Translations under genes and position numbers: made by a program | Origin: Sphagnum compactum | Taxonomy: Eukaryota; Bryophyta; Sphagnopsida; Sphagnales | Length of the DNA stretch: 64,000 nt | NCBI GenBank assembly: GCA_965153455.1 | Contig: OZ234500.1 | Location: forward strand, 18,348,225 to 18,412,224 | Reading direction: 5' to 3' | Shown here: piece by piece, positions 23,277 to 34,927 of the stretch | Layout of the letters: the number at the start of each line of letters is the position of its first letter | How positions within the stretch are numbered: position 1 is the first letter of the stretch | Notes under the pieces: generated by a model | Told to the model about the DNA's origin: nothing | What the model saw: only the letters and a program-made list of their open reading frames with translations | Database searches by the model: none

Positions 23277-24948
23277 CTAGTCCTCCCCTTCACATCGCTC
23301 GATGCCGGCAGGAGAGAATTTGATACGTAATACGCCATCAAGTTGTCTCCTACCAATGCTCCGAGGCGGAGCATTTTCAGAATTAATTGGAAGGGGGGCA
23401 GTAATCTCTCGTCGACGTGCCGCATTCGCCTCACGCATGGCGGAATCTAACATATCGCCAATCTGCTCTATGCGATCTTGCCTCCTAACATAAGTGGTCT
23501 GAGTGGACCGTCTCACATACAAGGCACACCCATATTGGCAATGCGCAGGATTTAGGACTGTCGCCGTGTAGTGGCTCAACCGGGAAGAGTTCAGAAGGAG
23601 CACGGTCCCCGATCGAGGTCGGAAAAACAGGCTAAAACCAGGGAAAACAAATTTCCCGACATCCGCCACGTCCCCTGGAAAGGATCACACAAGCACAATA
23701 TGAACCTAAAACAAAATGGATAAAAGGGAAAAATAAAGAAAACAGATGAAAAGTAAAGAATACCTCGGATAAACCAAGAAATCACGGAATGCAAGACGTC
23801 TCGATCCGTGTGTGCTGCAGACACATAATTCCTGGTGACCCCCATGGCAGTGAATGGCGTCTTTCCTAGACGCGCCCTCAGTTTAGGGAGCTCTTTGGGA
23901 TAGACATCTTCAAGTTCTTGAAGCCAAGACGCCAAGTGGGGGCGTAAATTGGTGTCGACAAACTTGTCGGCCCAAGCATTGCCGTAGGCCTCCAAGTCTT
24001 CTGCCGTGTGCGCGAGAAGGGATTCCTTGCTCCGCTGCTTATGGAAGAACCTAAAAAAAGATGGAAAATCAAAATGTGCGTCCAAGGGGAAAAGCCAGGA
24101 AAATGGGGATGGTACATGGAAGGTTTAAAAGCTCACCTGGCAGGGACAGAGTCGTTGTAGCAGAATCTGTGTCCAAACATGGCCATCCTGGTCTCAGGGG
24201 AACAAGTCCTGATGATGTATCCGCCAAACTCCCACATGTGGGCCATTGCAGCGAAATACTCGTCGGCTTGATAGGACGGAACCAACTCGTGCAACAAGAT
24301 GGCAACCACGGCCCCTTCATAAATCAAAACACAATCCGTCAAGAGCTCTCGGAAACCGTCCAAGGTTGTGTTTTGTTCTTTCCTCCTCAGCTCCTGCGTA
24401 GTCTCACAACCCAGCCCAACAACGTCTTTCACAACGTCCGGGATATCGATCCCTTTCCGTCGAAAATGGGTAAGGATCCAAGCGCTCTCGAGAGGCCCCC
24501 AATGCACGGTCTGTTTCAAGCTCGTGTTCCTATGCGCGAAGGGGAAAAAGTAGGTGGATATAATTTTTGATCACAAACCCAGTCATGAGGCAGGAGACAA
24601 AAAAAAAATTTTAAAAGGACAAACAAAAAATAAAAAAGGCTCTATAAAAAGAAAAAAAATCCGATAAAAGACAATTGAGAGAAAAAAAGGAACGCACCAA
24701 TTGCTGGGTTCCACCGGCTCTCGCAGAGCCTCCAGGATGGCCCGTTTAGCCGGCAACTTTTGTTTGCGACGACCGACCTTCAACTCCTCTCGGAACACTT
24801 GAAGTTGACGTCTCGTCATCTTCCCGGACGCCTCCATCAAGCCTCGATGGATGGCTCCGACCTTGTGCTCCTCGAGGTTGGCGCCGGGGACGAGAGTCCT
24901 ATCGCAGAGCTCACAATAATGACAGCTCGCTCTACTCGGAGGTGCCAT
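23277..24948 (-). CDS. C2H2 zinc finger + TET/JBP-like Fe(II) dioxygenase-fold protein, four exons, intact
   Basis: Exons are 24948-24698, 24529-24137, 24050-23764 and 23674-23277. All three introns are GT-AG and keep one frame, giving 442 residues. The ATG at 24948 is the first Met after an in-frame TGA. Residues 12-34 form a C-x2-C-x12-H-x5-H zinc finger of matrin/U1 spacing. Residues 85-290 are mostly helical and unrecognised. Residues 288-350 look like a double-stranded beta-helix core: NYVSAAHTD (H295, D297 as the HxD iron ligands), FVFPGFSLFFRPRSG, then SSRLSHY with H345 as third ligand, 50 residues from the first. This order and spacing match TET/JBP-like oxygenases, which modify 5-methylcytosine or thymine in DNA. 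The Arg expected about ten residues after the distal His is not obvious (CQYGCALYV), so the cosubstrate is uncertain. The C-terminus is basic. No transposase frame adjoins it. Confidence 0.72.
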
Positions 24949-26103
24949 GACCTTGTATTTCAGTTTATCCTCTTTCTCAACAGGCACTTTTCAGGATATT
25001 CGAATGAAGGGAGGCGCATTTCCTGCCTGAAACAGTGCCGTGTCCCCAATGCCGAGAATTCGATCTCCCTGCAGCAGCCAGCAATAATACATCAAACATC
25101 AGCCACAAGGAGGAGGATTGGTTGCAAAGGCACACATCTCCCTCACCAAACCCATTTCAAAGATTTTGGCGGAGGCAAGTAAGTTTCTAGAGTCTCATAG
25201 TCCTAAACTGGTTATTATCATCGCATGCAGTTTATCATTTGGCTACAGTGCGGGCAGCTACCTGATGCTGGGATATTGTGGAGCTTGCAAATGCCGCTTC
25301 TTCAGAAAGAATTCGAAGGACAACAGTGTCTCATTGTCCTCCACGACCTGACATATGACCAGTTAGCTGCGGTATCGTAACCAGAAGAAGTATAGTAAGC
25401 CAGTATTTAACTTCCCACCACACACAAAAGGCACAAACAAGTTAAATTGGACGTAGAGGCCAAACCTGAGCAGCAAAATGCTGAGCTACAGCTGGTATAA
25501 GCTCCTCCTGTGAAAAGTAACAAAACACGTTACTGAAGTCCTATTGGAAGCATTGCACTTGCTCTGAATAATGTAACCTGGCAGTTAGCGACATTCCAAG
25601 CACTAACTCAGAAATACTTTGCACAGCACACAAATAAGCACTCGGTTTGCACAATCTTACAGTAAGTTGGCACTGCTTAGGTCTCATTACCTTGCAACTG
25701 CTCGCCACCCCTCGTAAGTTGTACACGTAGAGGCCGTCTTGAACTGGAACTCTTCAGTGAGAATGGCGCCTTCAATTTCTGGTTGAAATCCTGCAGGATA
25801 TGACAACTTCTATCACCACAAATATAGATGTTTGCAGAAAACCTTCTAATACTCTGAACGTACAGTTTCTGGAAAACAAAATCTGAGCTGCTTTCCACAT
25901 GCTTACCAAGGTATGCTAACATAAGTCTGGTTGTTAAATTCAACTGACCGCTCCTGAGAAGGAGGGTGACCGAGCCCTTTCTCCTCCCTGAATTCTTGCA
26001 CATTCGGGTTTGTCACAAGTCAGCAAGGGTCCTAATGCCACAACTCTCCGAAGTAAGTTTAGATGACAATTACAGTGGATGAGGAGCAGGATAGATAAAG
26101 GTT
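24949..26103. other. No gene seen; probable 5' flank of the dioxygenase-like gene
   Basis: The first ~200 bp upstream of 24948 should include its promoter. No TATA-like or other element can be assigned with confidence. Remaining frames are short and unconserved. Confidence 0.4.
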
Positions 26104-26580
26104 TTAATCAGCTGTTTCATGTTGGTTCAGACTACTTGTTGAAGCAGTCAGTAAGAGCGATACCACGATAAGTGTGAACTGTCTTGACCACGATCGTTCA
26201 GCGGCATTATCTCCACGACTGTACTTGAACAGGATCTGTTCTATAGTGCGTACATTTGATCTGTGTTCTCTAACATAGACAAGACTCACACCTCGGACGA
26301 CGAGAAATTGCTCGCCGCCCCGAGCGGGATTGCTGCGATGGATTTGTCCAGTTTCGGTCGGCGGCTCCTCGCCAGATGAACGTCCTGCCAGTGACATAGT
26401 CCTGGTTGTGATGGACGGCGAGCGTTCTGACGGGTCCAGATTCCCTCTTTCAGAGTGTGAACTATCTTGACTAGCTGTTTTAATCAGCTGTTTCATGTTG
26501 GTTTGGACTGCTTGTTGAAGAAGTCAGTAAGAGTGATACCACGATAAGTGTGAACTATCTTGACCACGACCGTTCAGCGG
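26104..26580. repeat. Direct repeat pair, ~95 bp, 375 bp apart
   Basis: The segment beginning 'cagctgtttcatgttggtt' at about 26109-26204 recurs at about 26484-26579 with only a few substitutions, both ending 'cgttcagcggc'. The unit looks like a local duplication of about 375 bp. Confidence 0.88.
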
Positions 26581-26931
26581 CTAGAGCTACTCGTGAGCTC
26601 GTGGCTCCTGAACACCCTCTAGATGCACTCTCTAGATGCACTCGGAACATAACATCGAGCAGAAAATACTCCTCCGGGGTTGCTCCGGAAGAGGGCAAAA
26701 AAAAAAGGAGCCGACAAGCAAGAGGGAAACACAAACACAGAGCAAAAGAGAAAACATACCTGCCTTTACTGCGAATGATTTCAACAGCCTACAACAACGT
26801 TGCAGCGTGCAAGAACCTTTGAGCAACTATTGTGTTTGTTGTAAAGCGCTGAAAGCACTCCCCAGAATATTATGCCCACCAAAATGTCAGACAAAGACCC
26901 AGCAAGTTGTCTGGAGCTTGCTGCTGCTGCA

Positions 26932-27075
26932 CAGACGACGATGGCGCAGCTGCCTGCCCGACGAATATGCACGGCCTTGAGAGCGAGTGAGGAAGTGCTG
27001 CTGCTGCACAGATGGCGATGGCGCAGCTGCCTGCCTAACGAATATGCACGGCCTCGAGAGCGAGCGAGGAAGTGA
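26932..27075. repeat. Two-copy 76-bp tandem repeat
   Basis: Copies start at 26932 and 27008, each reading 'gatggcgcagctgcctgcc...' then 'cgaatatgcacggcct' and 'gagcgag(t/c)gaggaagtg'. A (CTG)n stretch precedes each copy. Confidence 0.9.
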
Positions 27076-27402
27076 GTTTCTTTGCGAGAGAGAGAGGGAA
27101 GAATGAAGAGAGGCGGCGTCTTTCTCTTCTGCCCCCCGCTCCTCTTCTTCCCCGACCGGTCTGTCTTTTTTTCTCATCCAACTACGTTTCATCCAAATTC
27201 AGATGAGAATTCAAAAACCTTTCGTTTCCCTTCGTGAAAGCGATTACATGGGATGAGATATGCAGACGAAGAGAATCGATGGATGCATATTCCCCGATCG
27301 ATGCATTAGGGACGGAAAATCGACTACCCTTCCGCTCTCGGTCGTCGACTATAGGTGTTCATCAGCCTCTAATCCGTCCGTCGGGCAAGAAGTCGTCGCC
27401 GG
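27076..27402 (+). repeat. ~325-bp duplication, left copy
   Basis: Runs from 'gtttctttgcgagagag' to 'gtcgtcgccgg' and recurs 595 bp downstream at 27671-27993 with roughly 95% identity. Between the copies lies GC-rich DNA with a G-run at 27571-27580. No supported exon occurs in either copy. Confidence 0.92.
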
Positions 27403-27670
27403 CAACGGTCAGGGACGTTCAGTGCGAAACGTGCCCGTTTCCGGACATTCAAGACGAATTTTAGGTAATCAATGATAACTAAAGCTGGTCCAGCTGATGG
27501 GCAGAAACAAGAGACCGAGATTGGCGGGTAGGGTCGAATTTTGGATGGGGTCCGGGGGAGGGAGCGGGCCGGGGGGGGGGGGTTCCCATGGCCCCCAATC
27601 ATCGAGCCTGGAATTGGCCCGGGATTTCGTCTAGAGACTTGGGATCAGGGTTTTTGCTTCAATTTTGTGG

Positions 27671-27993
27671 GTTTCTTTGCGAGAGAGGGAGAGAAGACTG
27701 AAGAGAGGCGGCGTCGATCTCTTCTGCCCCCCACTTTTCTTCTTCACCGACCGGTCTGTCTTTTTTTCACATCCAATTACGTTCCATCCAAATTCAGATG
27801 AGAATTCAAAAACCTTTCGTTTCCCTTCGTGAAAGCGATTACATGGGATGAGATATGCAGACGAAGAGAATCGATAGATGCATGTTCCCCGATCGATGCA
27901 TTAGGGACGGAAAATCGAGTACCCTTCCATTCTCGGTCGTCGACTATAGGTGTTCATCAGCCTCTAATCCGTCGGGCAAGAAGCCGTCGCCGG
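27671..27993 (+). repeat. ~325-bp duplication, right copy
   Basis: Second copy of 27076-27402. It differs by a few substitutions and small deletions; for instance one 'ccgt' is missing before 'cgggcaagaag'. Confidence 0.92.
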
Positions 27994-29445
27994 TTATTTA
28001 AATGATTTCAGCACCAGAGAAGAACCGCTGGTTCTTTGAAATAAATCAGAATAAAAAGAACTGTTGGTCACAGTGAATTTGTTTGGGTGAGTTCTCAGCG
28101 CCCAACGATAATAGATTTTTGGAAAAGTTTGGAAATTTTCCTCTTTAAAAGGTAAAAATAGGACCAGATTTGCTTTTTGGGCGGGGGGATCGCCAAACTT
28201 TCAAAACCAGAGAACTGAAAAGAAAACACTTTTCTGGCCGCGCGTCCGTCCCACGCCCGCGGGACAACCAAAACCCTCTTCCGCCTCGTTGTTATCCACC
28301 AGCCGTAGATCATAGAATAATTGGTGGGTCCAATCAAAAACCCTAGACATATGCTGGGAACACCCTTGCCAGCAATAATAATTTGGTCCGGAGTCCTAAT
28401 TGATGGAAGGTGGCAGGCCGAATACTGCAATAAGTCAATATATCTTTCCAAATCATGTGCAACTAATAGCGCCGTCATGAATCGGGGTTAATATTTTGCT
28501 ACTACATATAGTAAAGGAAGGATGGTACCGACAATGAAGCCTCCCCTGAAGCCGAACGGACAGTAACTATGGACAGTAGCTAAATATAGCACTGCTCTCA
28601 ACCGCCCTAGGGTTACCCTCTCAGAGTGCATGTATATGGGGTTACAGGAACTAAAAGAACAATGTTCAAAAAGCGCATAAATAAATAGGGGTTGCCTCTT
28701 CGTGTCTTGAACCAGAGTGGGAAATGCGAAAAAAGGGGGGGGGGGGGGGGGGGGATCGACTGGGTAAAGAACCGGAGTGAGAAATGTGAAGGATCGGAAG
28801 GACCGGGCAAAGGGGGGGCTCGACGGGTTAAAGAACGGGAGTGGGAAATGCGAAGAATATAACATCAAACATTTTTTCCCCTTATTTTCATCCTCCACTA
28901 TTTTTTCCCTAAACCTCGTTTTTCCCCATTTTTTCATAATCTTCTTCTTACCCAATGTTTCTTATCGTTTTTTTGGTCGTATTTATTAGTTTTATTTATT
29001 TGTCTTCTTTTGATCATTTTTTTTCCCCCTGTTTTTCCAATGTGTGCTAGTATGTTATTTTTATTCTTCTACCCTTTTCTTGGCTTTGTAGGAGGCATGG
29101 AAAGAATAGCAGGGAACAAATACAAGCAAGCTAGGAGAGAAAATTTTATTTCATACACTTTTGAAAATCATCCTTACACTTGGAATTATGTAAGTTGGAG
29201 ATTTTCGTTATCATCAGCGCTTACGGTAAGATTCGGTCGACAAAGAACATAGAACTCTAAGTTCTGTGCAATCGAAGGGTGTTGAATGTTCCAGGTTTTG
29301 TTTTTTAGCCTCGTAGAGATACATACTTCGGCGGGTCCGGGTATTGACGTTAAATAAAAAGAAAGAGAGAAAGATGCAGGCAACGTGGCATCACATGTCC
29401 GACCTGGGTCAAATGCTCCAAACTGGAAGATCGTGGATTCATGTC
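27994..29445. other. No gene seen; poly-G tract at 28736-28754
   Basis: Pyrimidine-rich and purine-rich blocks with a ~19-nt G tract. A local repeat of 'aaagaacgggagtgggaaatgcgaa' type words occurs near 28720-28855. No exon is supported. Confidence 0.45.
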
Positions 29446-29447
29446 GT

Positions 29448-29463
29448 ACCCTAAACCCTAAAC
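29448..29463 (-). repeat. Short interstitial telomere remnant
   Basis: Two units of CCCTAAA immediately precede the first LINE fragment. The orientation is opposite to the terminal telomere. Confidence 0.8.
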
Positions 29464-29476
29464 CGATCCGGAAGTA

Positions 29477-29665
29477 ATGTTTGACTCACCAGTACGCCCA
29501 GTACTGAGCTATGCATGCGAGGTGTGGACAGGTTGTACAGGGGCGAAAGGTTTCCAACAAGTAGAACAAGTACACATAATGTTCCTGAGAGGAACATTAG
29601 GGGTCAAAAAAACAACAGGCACTTTTGCTGTGTCGGGGGAGTTTGGAAGGTATCCATCGGAGTAT
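29477..29665 (+). mobile_element. LINE retrotransposon ORF2 C-terminal fragment, copy 1
   Basis: The frame reads FDSPVRPVLSYACEVW, then EQVHIMFLRGTLGVKK, then FAVSGEFGRYP. This is the region just C-terminal to the reverse transcriptase palm of many LINEs, with the LRPVLSYxxEVW, E..H..FLR..LGV and GE.GRYP landmarks. Similarity ends near 29655, after which the sequence becomes T-rich. It is a fragment without the catalytic core. Confidence 0.8.
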
Positions 29666-29883
29666 TTCTGGTTTTTTTGTCGTGTTTCTCGGTTTTACTT
29701 ATTCATTCATTTTTATTTATTTGTCTAATTTTTATCATTCATTTTTTCTTTTCCTATTTTTTTCAATTTGTCGTAGTATATATTTCTTTATCCTTGGATC
29801 CTTTTCTTGGGTTTGCAAGATGCAGGGAAGGAATAGCAAGGAACAAGTACAAAACGAATAGCAAGGAACAAATCCGGAAGTAA

Positions 29884-30239
29884 TGTGCCAGTTGCTCGAC
29901 TCACTGGTACGCCCAATACTGAGCCATGCATGCGAGGTGTGGACAGGTTGAACAGGGGCGAAAGGGTTGCAACAAGTAGAACAAGTACACAGAATGTTCC
30001 TGAGAGGAATATTGGGGGTGAATAAAACAACAAGCACTTTTGCTGTGTTGGGTGAGTTTGGAAGGTATCGAGGGGAGCATTTGTGGCAACAAACTCTCAA
30101 GTATTATCATAGTTATGACATTCTTGGTGTGAGAATGTTATGGAAGCCCAAAGAAGCAATAATTTCAACGAAATTTAGAGATCAACCAGTGAAATTTGGT
30201 AAACATTCGCAGGTCAAGAATGTTTTGACAAGGTGCTAA
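29884..30239 (+). mobile_element. LINE ORF2 C-terminal fragment, copy 2
   Basis: It repeats the motifs of 29477-29665 (LVRPILSHACEVW, EQVHRMFLRGILGVNK, FAVLGEFGRYRG), extends to LWQQTLKYYHSYD, and ends QVKNVLTRC-stop. An in-frame stop follows the EVWTG motif, so it is not functional. The two copies are a head-to-tail duplication about 407 bp apart. Confidence 0.8.
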
Positions 30240-31247
30240 ATGAAGAATTTTAAAAAAATTTAATGTGTAAAATGAAGAATGTCATCACTAGGGTAGGAGA
30301 AGCCTCCTACATGGTTCCCCATGTGATTCCACCATTAATCACAAGGGAACAAAATCACATGGTTCCCCATGTGATTCCCTCATAAACAAAAGAATACACA
30401 TTCACATAATGCACATGACTTCCACATTAATATGTGAAAGTCAAGGATCCATGACCAAACCTAACCCCTAAACTTTCCCTTTTAACCAAATTACCCGAGT
30501 AATTATCAAATTACTCAACAAGTTACAGCACCCTCGGACTCCAGGGGGGTCAACTTCTCTCTCGAAGACAGCTTCACCAAGCATGACAAAAGGCCAGGAA
30601 AGAATGATGTCATTGGGCGCTCCCCATTTTTGCCAGATGTGATAGTGACATACAGAACTCCTGGTCGGGGCACTACAGTCGATAATGTCAGGCTGTTTTA
30701 GCGTAATGTTTGAGGCTCCAAACTCGAAGGTCTTCGTGTTATTGCCGTAGGTGAAGTGTTTATTCGATTTATTAATCATTCCATTGTCCTATAGTTTGAG
30801 GGGGCCTTTCAAAAGTACTTATCCCCCCATCGGTTTGGAATATTGACCCCTGAAGGCTACGAGACCATCATTTTTGGCATTAGAGTCTTCCTCAACCGAC
30901 ACCCTGATTGGGTCATGATGCAAGTTGACGTCAAAAGCGTTTTTAATAACGTTTCTAACTCCCGGTCCGGGCATTACACTCATAAGGTCAGAGGCCGGAG
31001 GCCGTTTGACGACAACAAGAACCCAGCATAATAATGCCAGGCTATTTCATAGTTATGACATTCTTCATTTTGCACATTAAAATTCTTTAAAATTCTTCAT
31101 TTAGCACCTTGTCATAACATTCTTTACCCGCGAATGTTTACCAAATTACACTGGTTGATCTATAAATTTTTTTAAATTTTTTTAAAATTCTTGCTTCTTT
31201 GGGCTTCCATAACATTCTCGCACCAAGAATGTCATAACTATGTGTCA
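30098..31247. repeat. ~195-bp inverted repeat around a LINE scrap
   Basis: The arm at about 30098-30290 (LINE 3' end plus 'aggtgctaaatgaagaattt') reappears as its reverse complement at about 31045-31247 with small indels. The ~755-bp spacer contains the RT fragment at 30843 and two 'gcattacactc'-like motifs. Confidence 0.85.
30843..30965 (+). mobile_element. LINE reverse-transcriptase N-terminal fragment
   Basis: The frame reads TPEGYETIIFGIRVFLNRHP, then DWVMMQVDVKSVFNNVS. This matches the RT block around 'HPDW...vDvkNAFNnvS' with the first catalytic Asp (VDV). Coding similarity stops at the junction 'gtttctaactcccggt'. Confidence 0.72.
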
Positions 31248-31249
31248 GG

Positions 31250-31871
31250 GGAGTACACATGCCTATCCAATAAAGGTTTTAGCACTGTGGACTATTTTCT
31301 TACGACAGCTGACCAATTAGAGGGGGTCAAGCGCTTAGAGGTTAACTGCGATGAAAAGTACTCAGGTCACAAAGATGCGCACTCTGATCATAGACCATCG
31401 GTACTTACAATCACACAACAGTGGCAACCCCCTCCTGTTCAGCAAAAGGCAATCAAACACCTACCAGGTTTCAAATATGACACTGCCAAAGTGGTCAAGT
31501 TTAGCATGAGTGTATAGCATAACATCGGTGTCTGGGCAAGCCCAGATGTACTTGATGCATCTGACGTACAAACAACAGTCAATCTGTTACAACAGTGCAT
31601 CACACAATCTGCAGAAGAAGTGTTTGGAAATAGACAAGTGGCCTTAGGAAAAGCAATAAAGCACAGCCACAAACCCTGGTTTGACACAGAATGTCGCCAG
31701 ACTAAAAGCCAGTTTGCTAAATTGTCACATGCACACCCAGATAGGCAGGTCAGACTTAAGCAAATGAAACAATTGTACAAAAGGAAGAAACGTGCTTATG
31801 ATGTGCTCAAGGCTAAACAGCTATGTGGTTTAGCGAAGGCGGATCCTGCAGCATTCTGGAAACGTTTTTAA
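31250..31871 (+). mobile_element. LINE endonuclease end and linker fragment
   Basis: The first part reads FSTVDYFLTTAD, then HSDHRPSVLTI. SDHRP is the C-terminal signature of apurinic-type LINE endonucleases. A stop at 31515 interrupts the frame. The second part (31620-31871) has KPWFDTECRQTKSQFAKL and ends DPAAFWKRF, typical of the linker between endonuclease and RT. The end at 31860-31890 repeats the 28-bp junction sequence seen at 30938-30965, so these pieces were joined through the same word. Confidence 0.8.
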
Positions 31872-31889
31872 TAACGTTTCTAACTCCCG

Positions 31890-34735
31890 GTTTCTAACGT
31901 TTCTAACAACTAAATTGAACAAATGCTATCATAGCTTAATGAATTCAGCACCCGATGCCAAATTAATAAATAATTAATTAAAATGCATTTTGGCACATGT
32001 AGTATAATATTTTCCAAAATTTCTGAATTATGATTTTAGAATGTTTAATACTTCCAACATGAATGGGGATGTTAATATTTTGCATCCATGTTTCAATACA
32101 TATACAACATGGACATGTGAACTACATTTCTTGATTTTTGTTCATAGTTGGAGCCATTTTGGGATAATTTGATAGGTGGTAACTTAAATTGAGGTTGAAA
32201 TGTTTGGATGAACTTATACAAAAATAACTTTACTGTATTATGAAAATATGATTTTGATAAATTTTAAGGAATATGATGAGTATAAAGTATTGAAAAATCA
32301 TTTCAACATGATAACCAATGTTTTTGGTTGCCTGAAGACTCTAAAATGAATTTCAAATCATTTGAACTTGACATTTTGATGGGAATCTTTTTATGTGCAT
32401 CTTTACATAATAGCATGGAACATCTTTTGGGTCATAAGAATTTTTAAAAAATTAAAGTTGATTTTAAAAATATTTTGTAAATTATTTTATTTTTAAGGGC
32501 TTGGCCTTGGTGCAAATGGCTCCTTTTACTTAATTTGGACCAATTTGCCTTTATGTTTTTGACTAAGATTTGTAACATATATAAAACTAAGTGGAAACAT
32601 ATTATGGAATTGAATTTGACTTTCAAAATTGGGACATGAACCTAGAAAGCGTTTTTTATTTTCTTAAATAACCAAACCCAAAATTACAAGGTTCCCAATT
32701 ATTCAATTTACGTTATGTGGAACTAGAGTTGGAACCAAAGTTTTGAGAAGCCATTACTAAAACCAAAGGTTCACAACAATTTACTAATCATTTTGGTCTA
32801 AGTTGATAAGAACTAAATAAAAATTGGGTCTCATTTTCAAAATTGGGACTAGAATTGGAACATAATCTATTTATTTTGAAAAGTAGACCAATTACATTTA
32901 TGTGTGGAAGTAAATCTGAGATAATTCTATTTTATTTCAGGATTGAAACCGAAAGGTTCTCTCTAAATTAAAAACTAGTCAACTTGGTTAAGTACCCTAT
33001 GAACATACAATTTCATATTTTTCAAATGTGCATTCAAAGGGGTGAAAGCACAATTGGATGAATTATTTGCACTATCACAATCACAATTTTGTGAGATTAC
33101 AAATGAGCTTAAAATATAAAGAAATATTCATCATAAACATTGTCAATATTTTAATTATACTTATTTTAATAGACTTTAGTGGTAGTCATATTGAAAAATG
33201 TGAATAAGTTCTAGAAAAAAATGTTGACTCGTAATAGACTTTTGAAATTATGACATTGTGTCCATCATGCATAAAATATAAAAATTGTGAAATCAAAATG
33301 TGTCATAGTACTATGAAAAATATCACTGAAAGAGACATTTCATTTGCAATTGAAAAGTAAAACACCATCAAATGAGGAATTAATTAAAAATAAAATGCAC
33401 TAAATTTTTTCCAATAATAGAAATTTTGATTTTAAAATTTTGAATTTGCCATGATTTTCATCATTTTTTTTTATCATTTCCAAATATTTGATATTGAAAA
33501 TTTCAAGCTTTCATATAGATTTTTTGACCAATCACATGTTTAATGATATCTATAGGGTGGCCTACCAATATTTTTGACCAAAAACATATAAGGGGACAAT
33601 TATAAAATTTATAATTTGATAATTATAATAATTGTAGGAAATTTAGCTAATGTAAGATGCGGACTTTTCAAAATGTCAAAAGTGAATCATGTATTCATAC
33701 TTTTACTTGAGGACGGACATTATGTGTTAAAATTTAACATTACATGAATCAACAAGGATTTTTTTGGGGTGTGTCATGTGGGGGAATTAAAAAAAAAATC
33801 TTGCCTAAATATTATTTAAATTTCTATTTTTTATGTATTTAATCCACCCTAGACTTATTTAAAATTTTGTATTTGCATTGAATATGTGTAGCATATATCT
33901 GTTTGAAGTTTAGTTTTAGTTAAAGTCACTAGGAACCATGGGGTATTCATATGCTCATATTATATACCAAGCAAACAACCATTGAGTACAAAAACATTCA
34001 CAAAGACTATATAATGTCAATATCAAGAAGAAATCCTAGGGGATAATTGCTAATTCATCATTCAAGCAACTTTGCCAACCCCTTCATGACACTATCCCCC
34101 CCCCCTTCTCGAAATATTGAATTCAAATTCTAAACCTTGAAAAATCAAAACCTTTCCAAACTTTGAATCCAAAATTTTAATTTAACTTATTAATTAATAC
34201 TTAAGTCACTTGTACATATGTTATATTATTCCTAACATTTTCCAATACCTAGGATTAACATGCATATATTTGTATATTAATCATATCTTGGTTTTGAAAA
34301 CAAACATAATCCTATCAAATTATAACCAATCAAATCATAATTTTTACCCAAAGACCAATATACATGACTCTACATGTTTATTCACATAATTTTCCAATTT
34401 GAAAAAAAAAGGTTCCACCTTGGATTGTGCAAAATCTTTTGTAGAACATACTCCTAACCCTTATTCCCCTTGAGTTTATGCAAGTCACACAATGCAATTC
34501 TACACCTCAATCAATCCAAAACTTCATTTACTTGTGCACAGAAATCAAGTTGTTGCTAGTTTTTTTTTCATTTATGTGATGTTGGAGCCACTATGCTAAA
34601 CATCCCTAGGCAGATATAGTGATTGGTGACAAGTTTTCGAAGAATTTTCAAAAGATGAATCAATATACATACATAGGTATGTTTAAAAACTTGGTATTGG
34701 TATTGATTTAGTACACGATAATCAATATCGGACAA
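31890..34735. other. Long AT-rich region, no gene seen
   Basis: About 2.8 kb of AT-rich sequence lacks open frames above about 60 codons. Words such as 'caaaattgggac' recur irregularly. No tRNA, rRNA or repeat boundary could be seen. Confidence 0.5.
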
Positions 34736-34870
34736 TATTGATAAACAGTGCTACTAAAGAATGTTCCACTAACCCAATTCACAAGGCGCACCTAATATGG
34801 TCAAACAAAAATACAACTCCACTTATGGAATTACAAAACTTCGCGTAGACGACTTCCTGTACCTATAGGG
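34736..34870. repeat. Segment shared with the subtelomeric PHO1-like blocks
   Basis: The run from 'gataatcaatat' through 'cccaattcacaaggcgcacc' to 'tatggaattacaaaacttcg' aligns with 50270-50420 and 57162-57312 at clearly lower identity than those two share. It lies just downstream of the Cdc25-like stop codon. Confidence 0.75.
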
Positions 34871-34927
34871 TATTTCTGTGATTGCAAAATTGCTACAGGC
34901 AGAAAAGAATAACTGTACCACGACAAA

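Noticed and set aside
28488-28955. 155-codon minus-strand frame
   Set aside because: Built on pyrimidine-rich DNA and a poly-C/G tract; low-complexity Pro/Phe/Ser composition.
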